Below are positions 56,853 through 64,000 of a DNA stretch of 64,000 bases, one piece after another (position 1 is the stretch's first letter; each line of letters begins with the position of its first letter). This DNA comes from JAIOSM01 sp023143455. Its GTDB lineage: Bacteria; Desulfobacterota; Desulfobacteria; Desulfobacterales; Desulfobacteraceae. Below the pieces are notes generated by a model, which was not told where the DNA came from, did not search any database, and saw only the letters and a list, made by a program, of their open reading frames with translations. A program made the translations under genes and the position numbers. The stretch lies in NCBI GenBank assembly GCA_030632885.1, contig DAOVTW010000001.1, positions 1-64,000 on the forward strand. The letters run 5' to 3'.

Positions 56853-59594
56853 ATGCTATTTGAAAGATTAAAATTTCGAAACAAGCTATTGGTTACTTTC
56901 ATGTTTGTTTTCATTCCATTGATTTTAATTGGAAGCACTATTGCATATTACCAGGTGAAGAGAATACTTCAAACTGGTATTGAAAGAAAATTGCAGGACA
57001 CAACTGACTCTTTGGTAAACCTGATAAAAACATCTGTCAAGGTTTCAATAAAAAACAGGCTTCATGCCATTGCTGACAAAAATTTGGATATTGCTCAGTA
57101 TTATTATAGCAAGCATAGGTCAGGACTATTGACTAGGTCCGAGGCGATTCAAAGCATTGAAGAAATATTTTTAAGCCAGCATATTGGTATAAGCGGTTAT
57201 ATTTATTGTCTTAACAGTAAAGGGATCGTTACAATCCATCCAAATGATAAAGTAAAGAATTCTGATGTTTCCAGGTTTGGTTTTGTTAAAAAACAGATGG
57301 AAATAAAGGAAGGTTATCTTGAGTATGAGTGGAAAAACCCTGGAGAAGCACAAGAAAGACCTAAGGCTTTATACATGGTTTACTTTAAACCTCTTGATTG
57401 GATTATTTCAGTCTCTTCCTATCGTGAAGAATTTAATCATCTGGTGAATATTGATGATTTTAAAGAGAGCATACTTGCCTATAAAACCGGGGAAGCCGGG
57501 TATGCTTATGTGCTGGATGAAGATGGGGCTGTAGTGGTGCACCCAAAACTTCAAGGGATTAATCTGGTAAACCAATCAGATTATTCAAATAAATTTTTAA
57601 AACAGATTCTTAAAAAGAAAAATGGTAAAATAAATTATTTGTGGAAAAACCCTGATGAGCTAGAACTACGTGAAAAGATAGTAATTTTTAAACACCTGCC
57701 GGAATATAAATGGATTGTCGCTTCCTCAAGCTATGTAGAAGAGGTGTTTGCACCATTGAAAACTTTTAGGACTTTTTTAGTCATCATACCTGTTTTAGTT
57801 GTTTTATTATCTATTGGCATTACATATTTAATAAGTAAACTAGTCACAAAACCGCTTGCATCATTAATGGATAAGCTTGCAGAAGGAGCAAGAGGTGATT
57901 TCTCCGTCCGCATGAATGATAAAGGTCATGATGAGTTTGGTCAGTTGTCACGCCATTTTAATTCTTTTATGGGTCAGCTGGGAAAAAACCAGGAAGAAAT
58001 TGAATTTGAAATTAAAAAAAATATAGAAGTACGGAATGTTCTGGAGGAAAAGGAGTTGAAGTTTCGTGGTCTTTTTAACCAGTCATTTCAGTATACTGGT
58101 ATTTTATCTTTGGCTGGAACACTTGAGGAAATAAACCAGAGCGCACTAAATTTTGCAGGCTGTGCATCAGAAGATGTTGTGAACATGCCCTTTTGGGAGA
58201 CGCCTTGGTGGAGCCATGATGCTGATGTCCAACAAGATGTGAAACAAGGCGTACAAAGAGCTATTCAGGGCACTTTTGTGCGATTTGAAACCACAAGTGT
58301 TTCAAAAGATGGCGAGATAAAAAATATAGATATCAGCCTAAAACCTGTTTTCAATACTTTAAGTGAAGTAGCCTTTATCATTACAGAGAGCAGGGATATT
58401 ACAGAATATAAACTGGCTGCTCTGGAAAGAAAGAATATGGCAGTTCAATTAGAAAAGTCACAGAAAATGGAGGCAATAGGAACGCTTGCAGGAGGAATCG
58501 CCCATGATTTTAATAATATTTTGTCGGGAATTTTGGGCTATGCGCAATTGACAGAGTTAAGCCTTAACGCCCCGGTAAAAGCAAAAGCGCATATCTCACA
58601 AATTATCAAAGGTACAAAGAGAGCTGCCGACTTAATACAGCAAATTTTAATGTTCAGCCGTAAGTCAGAATATAAAAAACAGCCACTTTTTTTGTACATT
58701 GTAGTGAAAGAAGCACTTAAGCTATTAAGGTCTTCAATTCCAAGCACTATTGAAATCAGTGAAAGCTTTAGTTCCAGGGCAAAGGTTATCGCTGATGCAA
58801 CCCAAATGCATCAGATTGTTATGAACCTGTGCACTAATGCATATCATGCTATGGTAGAAACAGGCGGTCTTTTGACAGTGCAAATAGGAGAAGTTGAAAT
58901 TTCATTTGATAAAGATATTTTTGGACAGACTATAAAGCAAGGACAATACCTTGAACTTGAAGTTTCTGATACAGGTCTTGGTATGGATGATGAAACTTTG
59001 TTAAAGGTGTTTGATCCCTATTTTACTACCAAAGAAGTAGGAAAAGGAACAGGTTTTGGGCTTTCCGTGGTACATGCAATTATTGATGAGCATGATGGTT
59101 TTATAAAGGCTAAAAGTTCAAAAGGGCAGGGCACAAGTTTTTATATTTATCTACCCAAGGTCGATCAGGAAGGCGATCTGGAAATAAGTAAAAAAGAAAA
59201 CAGGATTTTAAAAAGCGGGACAGAGACAATAATGGTTGTTGATGATGAAGAAGATATCCGCATAATTGTCAAAGAGTTTTTAACAGAGTTAGGATACTCA
59301 GTTACCACTTTTGAGAATGGAGCCAAAGCTTATAAAGCTTTTCAAAATGATCCGGATTACTATGATCTGATTGTTACTGATATGACAATGCCACAGATGT
59401 CTGGGGATGAACTTTCACAAAAAATATTAGAAGATAGACCGAGCACCCCCATTATTATATGTACCGGATACAATGAGAAGCTTACTGAAGTTCAAGCACT
59501 TGAAATGGGAGTCCAAAAATTTGTCCAAAAGCCTCTTTCTAATGAAAAACTTGCAGTTTTTATCCGGACAATACTGGATAAAGATAATGAATAA
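56853..59594 (+). CDS. Hybrid histidine kinase: Cache, HAMP, PAS, kinase, receiver
   Basis: A 913-residue membrane sensor. Helices at about 14-33 and 305-330 enclose a periplasmic double Cache_2-type region (GISGYIYCLNSKGIVTIHPN and GEAGYAYVLDEDGAVVVHPK). A HAMP linker (about 330-385), a PAS domain (about 395-520), an H-box GGIAHDFNNILSGILGY (about 547), an ATPase (NLCTNAYHAM, DTGLGMDD, GTGFGLSVVH) and a receiver from about 792 (VVDDEED, IVTDMTMPQMSG, ICTGYNE, FVQKPLS) follow. The overlapping arrangement with the NlpC gene upstream suggests one transcript. The ligand is unknown; Cache domains of this type often bind carboxylates. Confidence 0.9.
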   Translation: MLFERLKFRNKLLVTFMFVFIPLILIGSTIAYYQVKRILQTGIERKLQDTTDSLVNLIKTSVKVSIKNRLHAIADKNLDIAQYYYSKHRSGLLTRSEAIQSIEEIFLSQHIGISGYIYCLNSKGIVTIHPNDKVKNSDVSRFGFVKKQMEIKEGYLEYEWKNPGEAQERPKALYMVYFKPLDWIISVSSYREEFNHLVNIDDFKESILAYKTGEAGYAYVLDEDGAVVVHPKLQGINLVNQSDYSNKFLKQILKKKNGKINYLWKNPDELELREKIVIFKHLPEYKWIVASSSYVEEVFAPLKTFRTFLVIIPVLVVLLSIGITYLISKLVTKPLASLMDKLAEGARGDFSVRMNDKGHDEFGQLSRHFNSFMGQLGKNQEEIEFEIKKNIEVRNVLEEKELKFRGLFNQSFQYTGILSLAGTLEEINQSALNFAGCASEDVVNMPFWETPWWSHDADVQQDVKQGVQRAIQGTFVRFETTSVSKDGEIKNIDISLKPVFNTLSEVAFIITESRDITEYKLAALERKNMAVQLEKSQKMEAIGTLAGGIAHDFNNILSGILGYAQLTELSLNAPVKAKAHISQIIKGTKRAADLIQQILMFSRKSEYKKQPLFLYIVVKEALKLLRSSIPSTIEISESFSSRAKVIADATQMHQIVMNLCTNAYHAMVETGGLLTVQIGEVEISFDKDIFGQTIKQGQYLELEVSDTGLGMDDETLLKVFDPYFTTKEVGKGTGFGLSVVHAIIDEHDGFIKAKSSKGQGTSFYIYLPKVDQEGDLEISKKENRILKSGTETIMVVDDEEDIRIIVKEFLTELGYSVTTFENGAKAYKAFQNDPDYYDLIVTDMTMPQMSGDELSQKILEDRPSTPIIICTGYNEKLTEVQALEMGVQKFVQKPLSNEKLAVFIRTILDKDNE

Positions 59595-59612
59595 AGATAA
59601 AAAAGCCTAAAT

Positions 59613-60704
59613 ATGAAAATACTTTTCTTGGAATCTTTTTTTGGCGGGTCTCATATGGATTTTGCCCTTGGTTTAAAAGAGTATTCAAATCATGAAATTG
59701 ACATTGTAACCTTGCCTGCCAGGAATTGGAAATGGAGAATGCGCGGGGCAGCACTTGAATTTTTCCGAAAGGTTGAGAATATCGAGAAGTATGATTTAAT
59801 ATTTGCAACAGGCATGATGAACCTTGCTGATTTTAAAGCTCTTGCCCGTACCAAAGCCCTGCCAATTATTTTATATTTTCATGAAAACCAACTCACGTAC
59901 CCCTTATCACCAGGACAGAAAAGAGATTGGCAATTTGGATATACAAATATCACTTCTGCACTCGCGGCAACAAAAGTTTTTTTTAATTCAAAGTTTCAAC
60001 TTGATGAGTTTATTTTGAAAATTGATGAGTTGCTTAGAATTATTCCTGACTTGAAACCTAAATGGATAAAAGATGAAATCCTTAAAAAATCAAGCGTTCT
60101 TTATCCCGGATGCAGATTCTCACGATCACAAACTAAGCCTGATCAAATTGATATTAAAAGACCCCTTATTATCTGGAATCATCGGTGGGAATGGGATAAA
60201 AATCCAGATGATTTTTTTTGGGCAATAAAACTATTAAAGCAGAAAAAAATTCCTTTTGAGCTTGCTTTGCTTGGGGAGCAGGCTTGTAAAATACCTGATG
60301 TTTTTAAAAAAGCAGAACTTAAATTTTCAGATGAAATAATGGCTTTTGGATATATTGAGTCAAAACAAGAATACATTTCTCTGTTGCAAAAAGGTGCAAT
60401 AGTTGTCAGCACTTCAATTCAGGAAAACTTTGGAATTTCTGTAATTGAGGCTGTAAGAATGGGTTGTATACCGCTTTTACCAGACAGGTTATCATATCCA
60501 GAGATTATGCCGAAAAAACACTTAAATGAAATATTATATTCAGATAAAAAAGAGCTTGTAAAAAAGCTTGAAAATTTACTTTTAAATTACCAAAATCATA
60601 TCGGGTTAAGAGAAAAATTATCACTTTTTATGGAAAAGTATTCGTGGAAAATTTTGATTAAACAATATGACACTGAATTTGAACGAATTATAGGGGTCTT
60701 ATAA
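59613..60704 (+). CDS. Glycosyltransferase with DUF3524 domain (tRNA-queuosine mannosyltransferase-like)
   Basis: A 363-residue GT-B glycosyltransferase. The N-terminal half (LFLESFFGGSHMDFALGLKE, PARNWKWRMRGAA, YFHENQLTYPLSPGQKRDWQ) is the DUF3524 domain of the animal tRNA-queuosine alpha-mannosyltransferase (GTDC1). The C-terminal half holds the group-1 nucleotide-sugar site (PLIIWNHRWEWDKNPDDFFW, ISTSIQENFGISVIEAVRMG in part). The function is inferred from the animal enzyme, which mannosylates queuosine in tRNA-Asp; bacterial members are little studied. Its stop overlaps the next ATG (TAATG). Confidence 0.82.
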   Translation: MKILFLESFFGGSHMDFALGLKEYSNHEIDIVTLPARNWKWRMRGAALEFFRKVENIEKYDLIFATGMMNLADFKALARTKALPIILYFHENQLTYPLSPGQKRDWQFGYTNITSALAATKVFFNSKFQLDEFILKIDELLRIIPDLKPKWIKDEILKKSSVLYPGCRFSRSQTKPDQIDIKRPLIIWNHRWEWDKNPDDFFWAIKLLKQKKIPFELALLGEQACKIPDVFKKAELKFSDEIMAFGYIESKQEYISLLQKGAIVVSTSIQENFGISVIEAVRMGCIPLLPDRLSYPEIMPKKHLNEILYSDKKELVKKLENLLLNYQNHIGLREKLSLFMEKYSWKILIKQYDTEFERIIGVL

Positions 60705-61132
60705 TGAGTAGAAATCCGAGAAACCCATTTTTAACTGTTGATATTATTATTGAAATTGATGGAGGGATCGTCTTGATAGAAAGAGAGAATCCACCATATG
60801 GATGGGCTATTCCCGGTGGATTTGTCGATTACGGAGAATCTCTAGAAAAAGCTTCCATAAGAGAGGCAAAAGAGGAGACAAGCCTTGATGTGACTTTGGT
60901 TGAGCAATTCCATTCATATTCAGATCCTTTGCGGGACCCACGTTTCCATACTGTTTCAGTTGTATTTATTGCAAAAGGAGTAGGGATTGTAAAAGCAGAT
61001 GATGATGCAAAAAAAAATGCAGAAATATTTATAAAAGAGAGCCTTCCATCTAATATTGTCTTTGATCACAAAAAGATTCTTGATCATTATTTTAAATATA
61101 AGCAGGGACTAAAAAAATCGGAATTATTTTGA
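60704..61132 (+). CDS. NUDIX hydrolase
   Basis: A 142-residue NUDIX pyrophosphohydrolase. The Nudix box is complete: GGFVDYGESLEKASIREAKE then ETSLDV (Gx5Ex7REUxEExGU). The upstream GGIVLIERENPPYGWAIPGG is typical of ADP-ribose or (d)NTP-hydrolysing members. The substrate is not decidable. It is translationally coupled to the glycosyltransferase upstream and overlaps the cooC 3' end by nine bases in a convergent arrangement. Confidence 0.9.
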   Translation: MSRNPRNPFLTVDIIIEIDGGIVLIERENPPYGWAIPGGFVDYGESLEKASIREAKEETSLDVTLVEQFHSYSDPLRDPRFHTVSVVFIAKGVGIVKADDDAKKNAEIFIKESLPSNIVFDHKKILDHYFKYKQGLKKSELF

Positions 61133-61894
61133 TAAAAGTTTATCAACTATAGTTTGGAATTCTTCAGGTATAGTTGAAATATCATCAAAAGGGCGTATGC
61201 CTTCTCTGTCGGCATTGGCAATTTCTTCATATTCTGGAATAAAACCTAAGATAGTGAAATCTTTCATGGATTCTTTGATAAGGTCTTTATCCAGTTCTGA
61301 CTTTATTCTGTTGCCTATAACATAAATATTTTTAATGCCAATATCTGATCCAAGTTTTTTTATTTTTTCTGCTGCAACCCTGCTTCTTTTTCCGGGGTTT
61401 ACAATAATGATAAGACCATCCATGGAGCCTGATGTACCCCTTCCAAGGTGCTCAATACCTGCTTCCATATCCATCACTACAACATCATCCCGATAGAGGA
61501 CAAGATGATTCATCAGGGCTTTTAAGATAGTACTTTCTGGACAGATACATCCTGATCCACCAGTCTGAACAGTACCCATAACTAGGAGCTTGACTCCATC
61601 TTTTTCAAGGGAAAACCTATCAGGGATGTCATCTACTTTTGGATTCAGCGTAAAAAAACCACCCATTGTTCCAGGTTTTGCACCTGTTCGTTCAAAGATA
61701 AGGTCTTTTAGTTCTGAAATAGGCGTTATTGGTTTATCTTCATCGATTCCAAGACCTGCTGCAAGGTTTGATACAGGATCTGCATCAATAGCAATGACTT
61801 TTTTATTTGTTTTTGCAAGACATCTTGCAAGAAGAGAAGTAACAGTAGTTTTCCCAACACCGCCTTTGCCGCCTATGGCAAGCTTTAAACCCAA
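61124..61894 (-). CDS. cooC: CO dehydrogenase maturation ATPase, CooC type
   Basis: A MinD/Mrp-type ATPase of about 256 residues that helps insert nickel into CO dehydrogenase. The deviant Walker A is AIGGKGGVGKTTVTSLLAR, followed by VIAIDADPVSNLAAGLGI, the CxC motif GGSGCICPES of the family (metal binding) and VVVMDMEAGIEHLGRGT. A TTG at 61894 follows GGAG by seven bases and begins right after the upstream stop (61896), giving the usual short lead to the P-loop. The annotated-style ATG at 61933 would overlap the upstream gene by 38 bases. It neighbours acsE/acsC genes. Confidence 0.88.
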   Translation of the reverse strand: MGLKLAIGGKGGVGKTTVTSLLARCLAKTNKKVIAIDADPVSNLAAGLGIDEDKPITPISELKDLIFERTGAKPGTMGGFFTLNPKVDDIPDRFSLEKDGVKLLVMGTVQTGGSGCICPESTILKALMNHLVLYRDDVVVMDMEAGIEHLGRGTSGSMDGLIIIVNPGKRSRVAAEKIKKLGSDIGIKNIYVIGNRIKSELDKDLIKESMKDFTILGFIPEYEEIANADREGIRPFDDISTIPEEFQTIVDKLLSK

Positions 61895-61895
61895 T

Positions 61896-62192
61896 TTATT
61901 TCTCCAGTTCTTTAATGATTTGCCCTTTGTCATCCATAAGAAAAATTTTATGTCCTGTTTCCTTTGTTCGCATAAGAATGTCGTCTTTTATAACAGCCTG
62001 AATTTCATATTTTAAATTCATAACATCTTTTGGCATTAAAAGAAAACATTGCTGAGCTTCTTCTTTTGTTTTAAATATTGGGATGAATTCTGTCTGGGTC
62101 TCATCATCTTTAAATCCCATTAACTGGTCTATACTTGTACCTGAATTTTCTACAATACAATAAAACCATTCACTTTTTTGTTCTTGAGTCAT
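61896..62192 (-). CDS. Small conserved hypothetical protein next to cooC
   Basis: A 98-residue alpha/beta protein (EWFYCIVENSGTSIDQLMGF, FIPIFKTKEEAQQCFLLMPK) with no family I can name. It has an ATG and is followed at once by the cooC TTG, so the two are coupled. Its position between the acsE terminator and cooC suggests a role in CODH/ACS assembly or regulation, but nothing in the sequence proves it. Confidence 0.65.
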   Translation of the reverse strand: MTQEQKSEWFYCIVENSGTSIDQLMGFKDDETQTEFIPIFKTKEEAQQCFLLMPKDVMNLKYEIQAVIKDDILMRTKETGHKIFLMDDKGQIIKELEK

Positions 62193-62215
62193 TTTTAGAC
62201 CTTAAACTAAATAAT

Positions 62216-62253
62216 AAAAGCCCCTTTTTTAAAATAATAGCAAAGGGGCTTTT
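62216..62253. terminator. Bidirectional-type terminator after acsE
   Basis: A perfect 12-bp stem AAAAGCCCCTTT/AAAGGGGCTTTT (62216-62227 with 62242-62253) is flanked by T-rich sequence on both sides. It lies after the acsE-like gene on the reverse strand and before the small gene and cooC. Confidence 0.8.
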
Positions 62254-62274
62254 TATTCTATATGTTTAAATTGT

Positions 62275-63180
62275 TTATACATCGAGCCATGAATCAGAAT
62301 AAAGAGAATTTCCAAGAATTATATTAACTGTTTTAACATAATCCTGCATTTCTTTATTAAGACTTGACATATCAGGTTGTTCCCCATCCATAACACCATT
62401 GATAAGATCAATTATATCCTGACGTTGACCTTTTGCAATGGCAATAAGTGCATCATCAAGAGGGTCTGCAATTACAGATTTCATGCCATATCTTTCAAGC
62501 ATTACCATATATGTTGAGTTCAGTATTGATCGTAAATGTTCAGGAGGTCCATTGGAAATATTTGAAAGACCGCAAGTGCTTTTTGCACCAGGCGCAATAT
62601 CTTCTATCATTGCCTGAAAGTTCATCAGACTGATTAATTGTGGTTGCTGAATGTTAACAGGAGTAACAATCCCGTCGACCCATATTTTTTCATTAGGGAT
62701 CCCGGCTTCATTTGCAAAATAGAGAAGCTCAACAGCAAGGGCTGCTCTTTCATTTTCATCCCTTGGAAGTCCATCAGGTCCCCACATTAGAGCAACAAAG
62801 TCAGCATCAAATTCAACTGCAAGAGGTACCATCTCTTCATATCTCTTTGCTCTTGCCATAATAGAATTGATAATGTGAGGTTTGTCAGCAGGTTTTAATA
62901 CTTTTAATCCTGCTCTAATCGCATTAATATTTGAACTGTCAAGCAGTAATGGAACCCCAGGAGCTGCTTCCTGGACTATATTACATACCCAAGGCATTAA
63001 TTCCTCACCAAATTTTTTGGCAGGTCCCAAGTTTATATCAATATAGTCCATTCCTTTTGCTTTTTGCAGCTCAACTTCTTCCTGAATTGGCTTTGGATCA
63101 CGTTTGGAAGGATCAATTTCCTTGAATTGTTTTCCAATTTTTGTTGCAATAACATTTAAACTTTCGCCAAAAAGTATCAT
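62275..63180 (-). CDS. acsE: Methyltetrahydrofolate:corrinoid/Fe-S protein methyltransferase
   Basis: A 301-residue pterin-binding TIM barrel of the DHPS/AcsE family. It moves the methyl group between tetrahydrofolate and the corrinoid Fe-S protein in the Wood-Ljungdahl pathway. Matches include DYIDINLGPAKKFGEELMPW, PLLLDSSNINAIRAGLKVL, IINSIMARAKRYEE, VDGIVTPVNIQQPQ and STCGLSNISNG, which carries the conserved Asn. It is longer than the Moorella enzyme (262) with extra C-terminal residues. It follows acsC by 25 bases on the same strand. Direction of flux (CO2 fixation or acetyl-CoA oxidation) cannot be told. Confidence 0.9.
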   Translation of the reverse strand: MILFGESLNVIATKIGKQFKEIDPSKRDPKPIQEEVELQKAKGMDYIDINLGPAKKFGEELMPWVCNIVQEAAPGVPLLLDSSNINAIRAGLKVLKPADKPHIINSIMARAKRYEEMVPLAVEFDADFVALMWGPDGLPRDENERAALAVELLYFANEAGIPNEKIWVDGIVTPVNIQQPQLISLMNFQAMIEDIAPGAKSTCGLSNISNGPPEHLRSILNSTYMVMLERYGMKSVIADPLDDALIAIAKGQRQDIIDLINGVMDGEQPDMSSLNKEMQDYVKTVNIILGNSLYSDSWLDV

Positions 63181-63205
63181 TTTTAGTAAGTCCTTTTATT
63201 TAAAA

Positions 63206-64000
63206 TTATTTTGTTTTAAGAAAAGCCGGGATATGAGCAGCTTCCCTAGGGCCTACTGTAATAGTCCAGTTTGGCAGCTCCTCTTCAACTTCTCCGGCAA
63301 TTGCAGCTGCATATCCTGGGATAATAAGTTCAGTATTTTTTGATTTATCAAAAATGCCGCTTTTCTTTACAAATGTACCGACATCATCACCTGCAAATTT
63401 ACCTGCAGCCCAGGCTGTAAGAACACTCAATCCTTCTGAATCTTTAATTAATAACCAGGTCGGAACTTTACTTGCTTCGATTTCACCGGAAACAATAAAA
63501 TAGGTAAGAGCAAAATTGGTTGTAACAAGTATTGGTGACTTATCATCAGGTTTACCGATCTCATAGATACCTTCTGTAACTGTCATTGGTCTCTGAGGGT
63601 CAGTATAGATATTGAGTCTTTCCAGCAAGAGTGGAAAAAGTGATTCAGTCGTGAAATCAGACAATACAACAATTCCACCATATTTAGCTATGAACATGCC
63701 TGCAATCATGGTTTCCATATCAAGGTTGGAAGCCATTTCACATGGGAATGTTATAGTTGGAAAACCCAGAGAACGATTGCTGTTTTTTAGTGCAGCACGT
63801 CTAATTGCTACCTGGTCTTCCAATGCCTGTTTCACTTCTCTTGCACCAGAATCAATAACGAGATCTTTAACTCCCATTGCTACAAGTTTATCTGTAAGAG
63901 GAATAAGATCAGCTACAGAATCAGCTTTTACAGCAAGTGGAAGGTCATTGTCTTTAGCAAGAGCACCTAAAGCATCTACATTGTCTTTTGTAGCTGCATA
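63206..64000 (-). CDS. acsC: Corrinoid iron-sulfur protein large subunit (partial)
   Basis: The last 265 codons of a gene that continues beyond the right edge. It matches the gamma (large) subunit of the corrinoid Fe-S protein, which accepts the methyl group from AcsE and hands it to acetyl-CoA synthase. Visible are the TIM-barrel part (VIDSGAREVKQALEDQVAIR, FPTITFPCEMASNLDMETM) and the C-terminal corrinoid-interacting domain (ILVTTNFALTYFIVSGEIEA then WLLIKDSEGLSVLTAWAAGK). The N-terminal 4Fe-4S motif lies outside the window. It sits directly upstream of acsE. Confidence 0.9.
   Translation of the reverse strand, partial: YAATKDNVDALGALAKDNDLPLAVKADSVADLIPLTDKLVAMGVKDLVIDSGAREVKQALEDQVAIRRAALKNSNRSLGFPTITFPCEMASNLDMETMIAGMFIAKYGGIVVLSDFTTESLFPLLLERLNIYTDPQRPMTVTEGIYEIGKPDDKSPILVTTNFALTYFIVSGEIEASKVPTWLLIKDSEGLSVLTAWAAGKFAGDDVGTFVKKSGIFDKSKNTELIIPGYAAAIAGEVEEELPNWTITVGPREAAHIPAFLKTK

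Overview
The window looks like part of a low-GC chromosome of a sulfate-reducing Desulfobacterota bacterium, most likely order Desulfobacterales. The evidence is carbonyl-branch Wood-Ljungdahl genes at the right edge (acsC-type, acsE-type, cooC-type), an EtfBA plus membrane Fe-S oxidoreductase module, many Cache/PAS hybrid histidine kinases, and flagellar genes. Species cannot be fixed from the sequence alone. No rRNA, tRNA or CRISPR array was seen.

The main discovery is a complete diversity-generating retroelement (DGR) at about 19.5-25.9 kb. Its order is target 1 with variable repeat VR1, an Avd-like accessory gene, a DGR-class reverse transcriptase, the template repeat TR, and target 2 with VR2. 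Hand alignment of the 111-nt repeats gives 20 TR/VR1 differences and 21 TR/VR2 differences. All 41 fall on template adenines, and there are no indels. Both targets end in a formylglycine-generating-enzyme-like (C-type-lectin-fold) domain. The N-terminal modules differ: a KAP-type P-loop NTPase in target 1, and a partial DUF4062 plus NACHT NTPase in target 2. The plausible reading is a pair of hypermutable NTPase receptors of the kind proposed for conflict or recognition systems.

Layout, left to right. 0-1 kb: a probable transposase start and decayed CcdA and NUDIX genes. 1-3.7 kb: a methyltransferase, an esterase and a HAD phosphatase. 3.7-7.6 kb: a secreted VWA protein with an OmpR-type two-component system. 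7.6-10.6 kb: a hypothetical gene, a lipoprotein hydrolase, gene remnants and an acetyltransferase. 10.6-16.5 kb: housekeeping genes (pdxJ, ybeY, PgpH-type, phoH, cvpA, mazG). 16.5-17.9 kb: a flgM locus with a sigma-28-like promoter. 18-19.2 kb: a class II aldolase. 19.2-26.4 kb: the DGR island, flanked by a perfect palindrome on the left and gene debris on the right. 26.5-31.1 kb: a TetR/FadR-like regulator with the EtfBA-quinone oxidoreductase operon. 31.1-33.3 kb: mobile debris (a primase pseudogene and an eroded XRE/PIN pair). 33.3-37.8 kb: an RND pump. 37.8-48.4 kb: murI, serB, a beta-CASP hydrolase, rsmE, a large FAD/Fe-S dehydrogenase and prfC, with a 389-bp transposon-like element carrying a perfect 9-bp target duplication. 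48.7-61.1 kb: three related hybrid kinases with trmJ, dtd, a PHP phosphatase, an NlpC lipoprotein, a DUF3524 glycosyltransferase and a NUDIX hydrolase. 61.1-64 kb: cooC, a small unknown gene, acsE and acsC.

Genes that appear to work together are the VWA/kinase/regulator unit, the EtfBA electron-transfer unit, the phoH-pgpH-ybeY-pdxJ string, the CODH/ACS methyl branch with its maturation ATPase, and the DGR.
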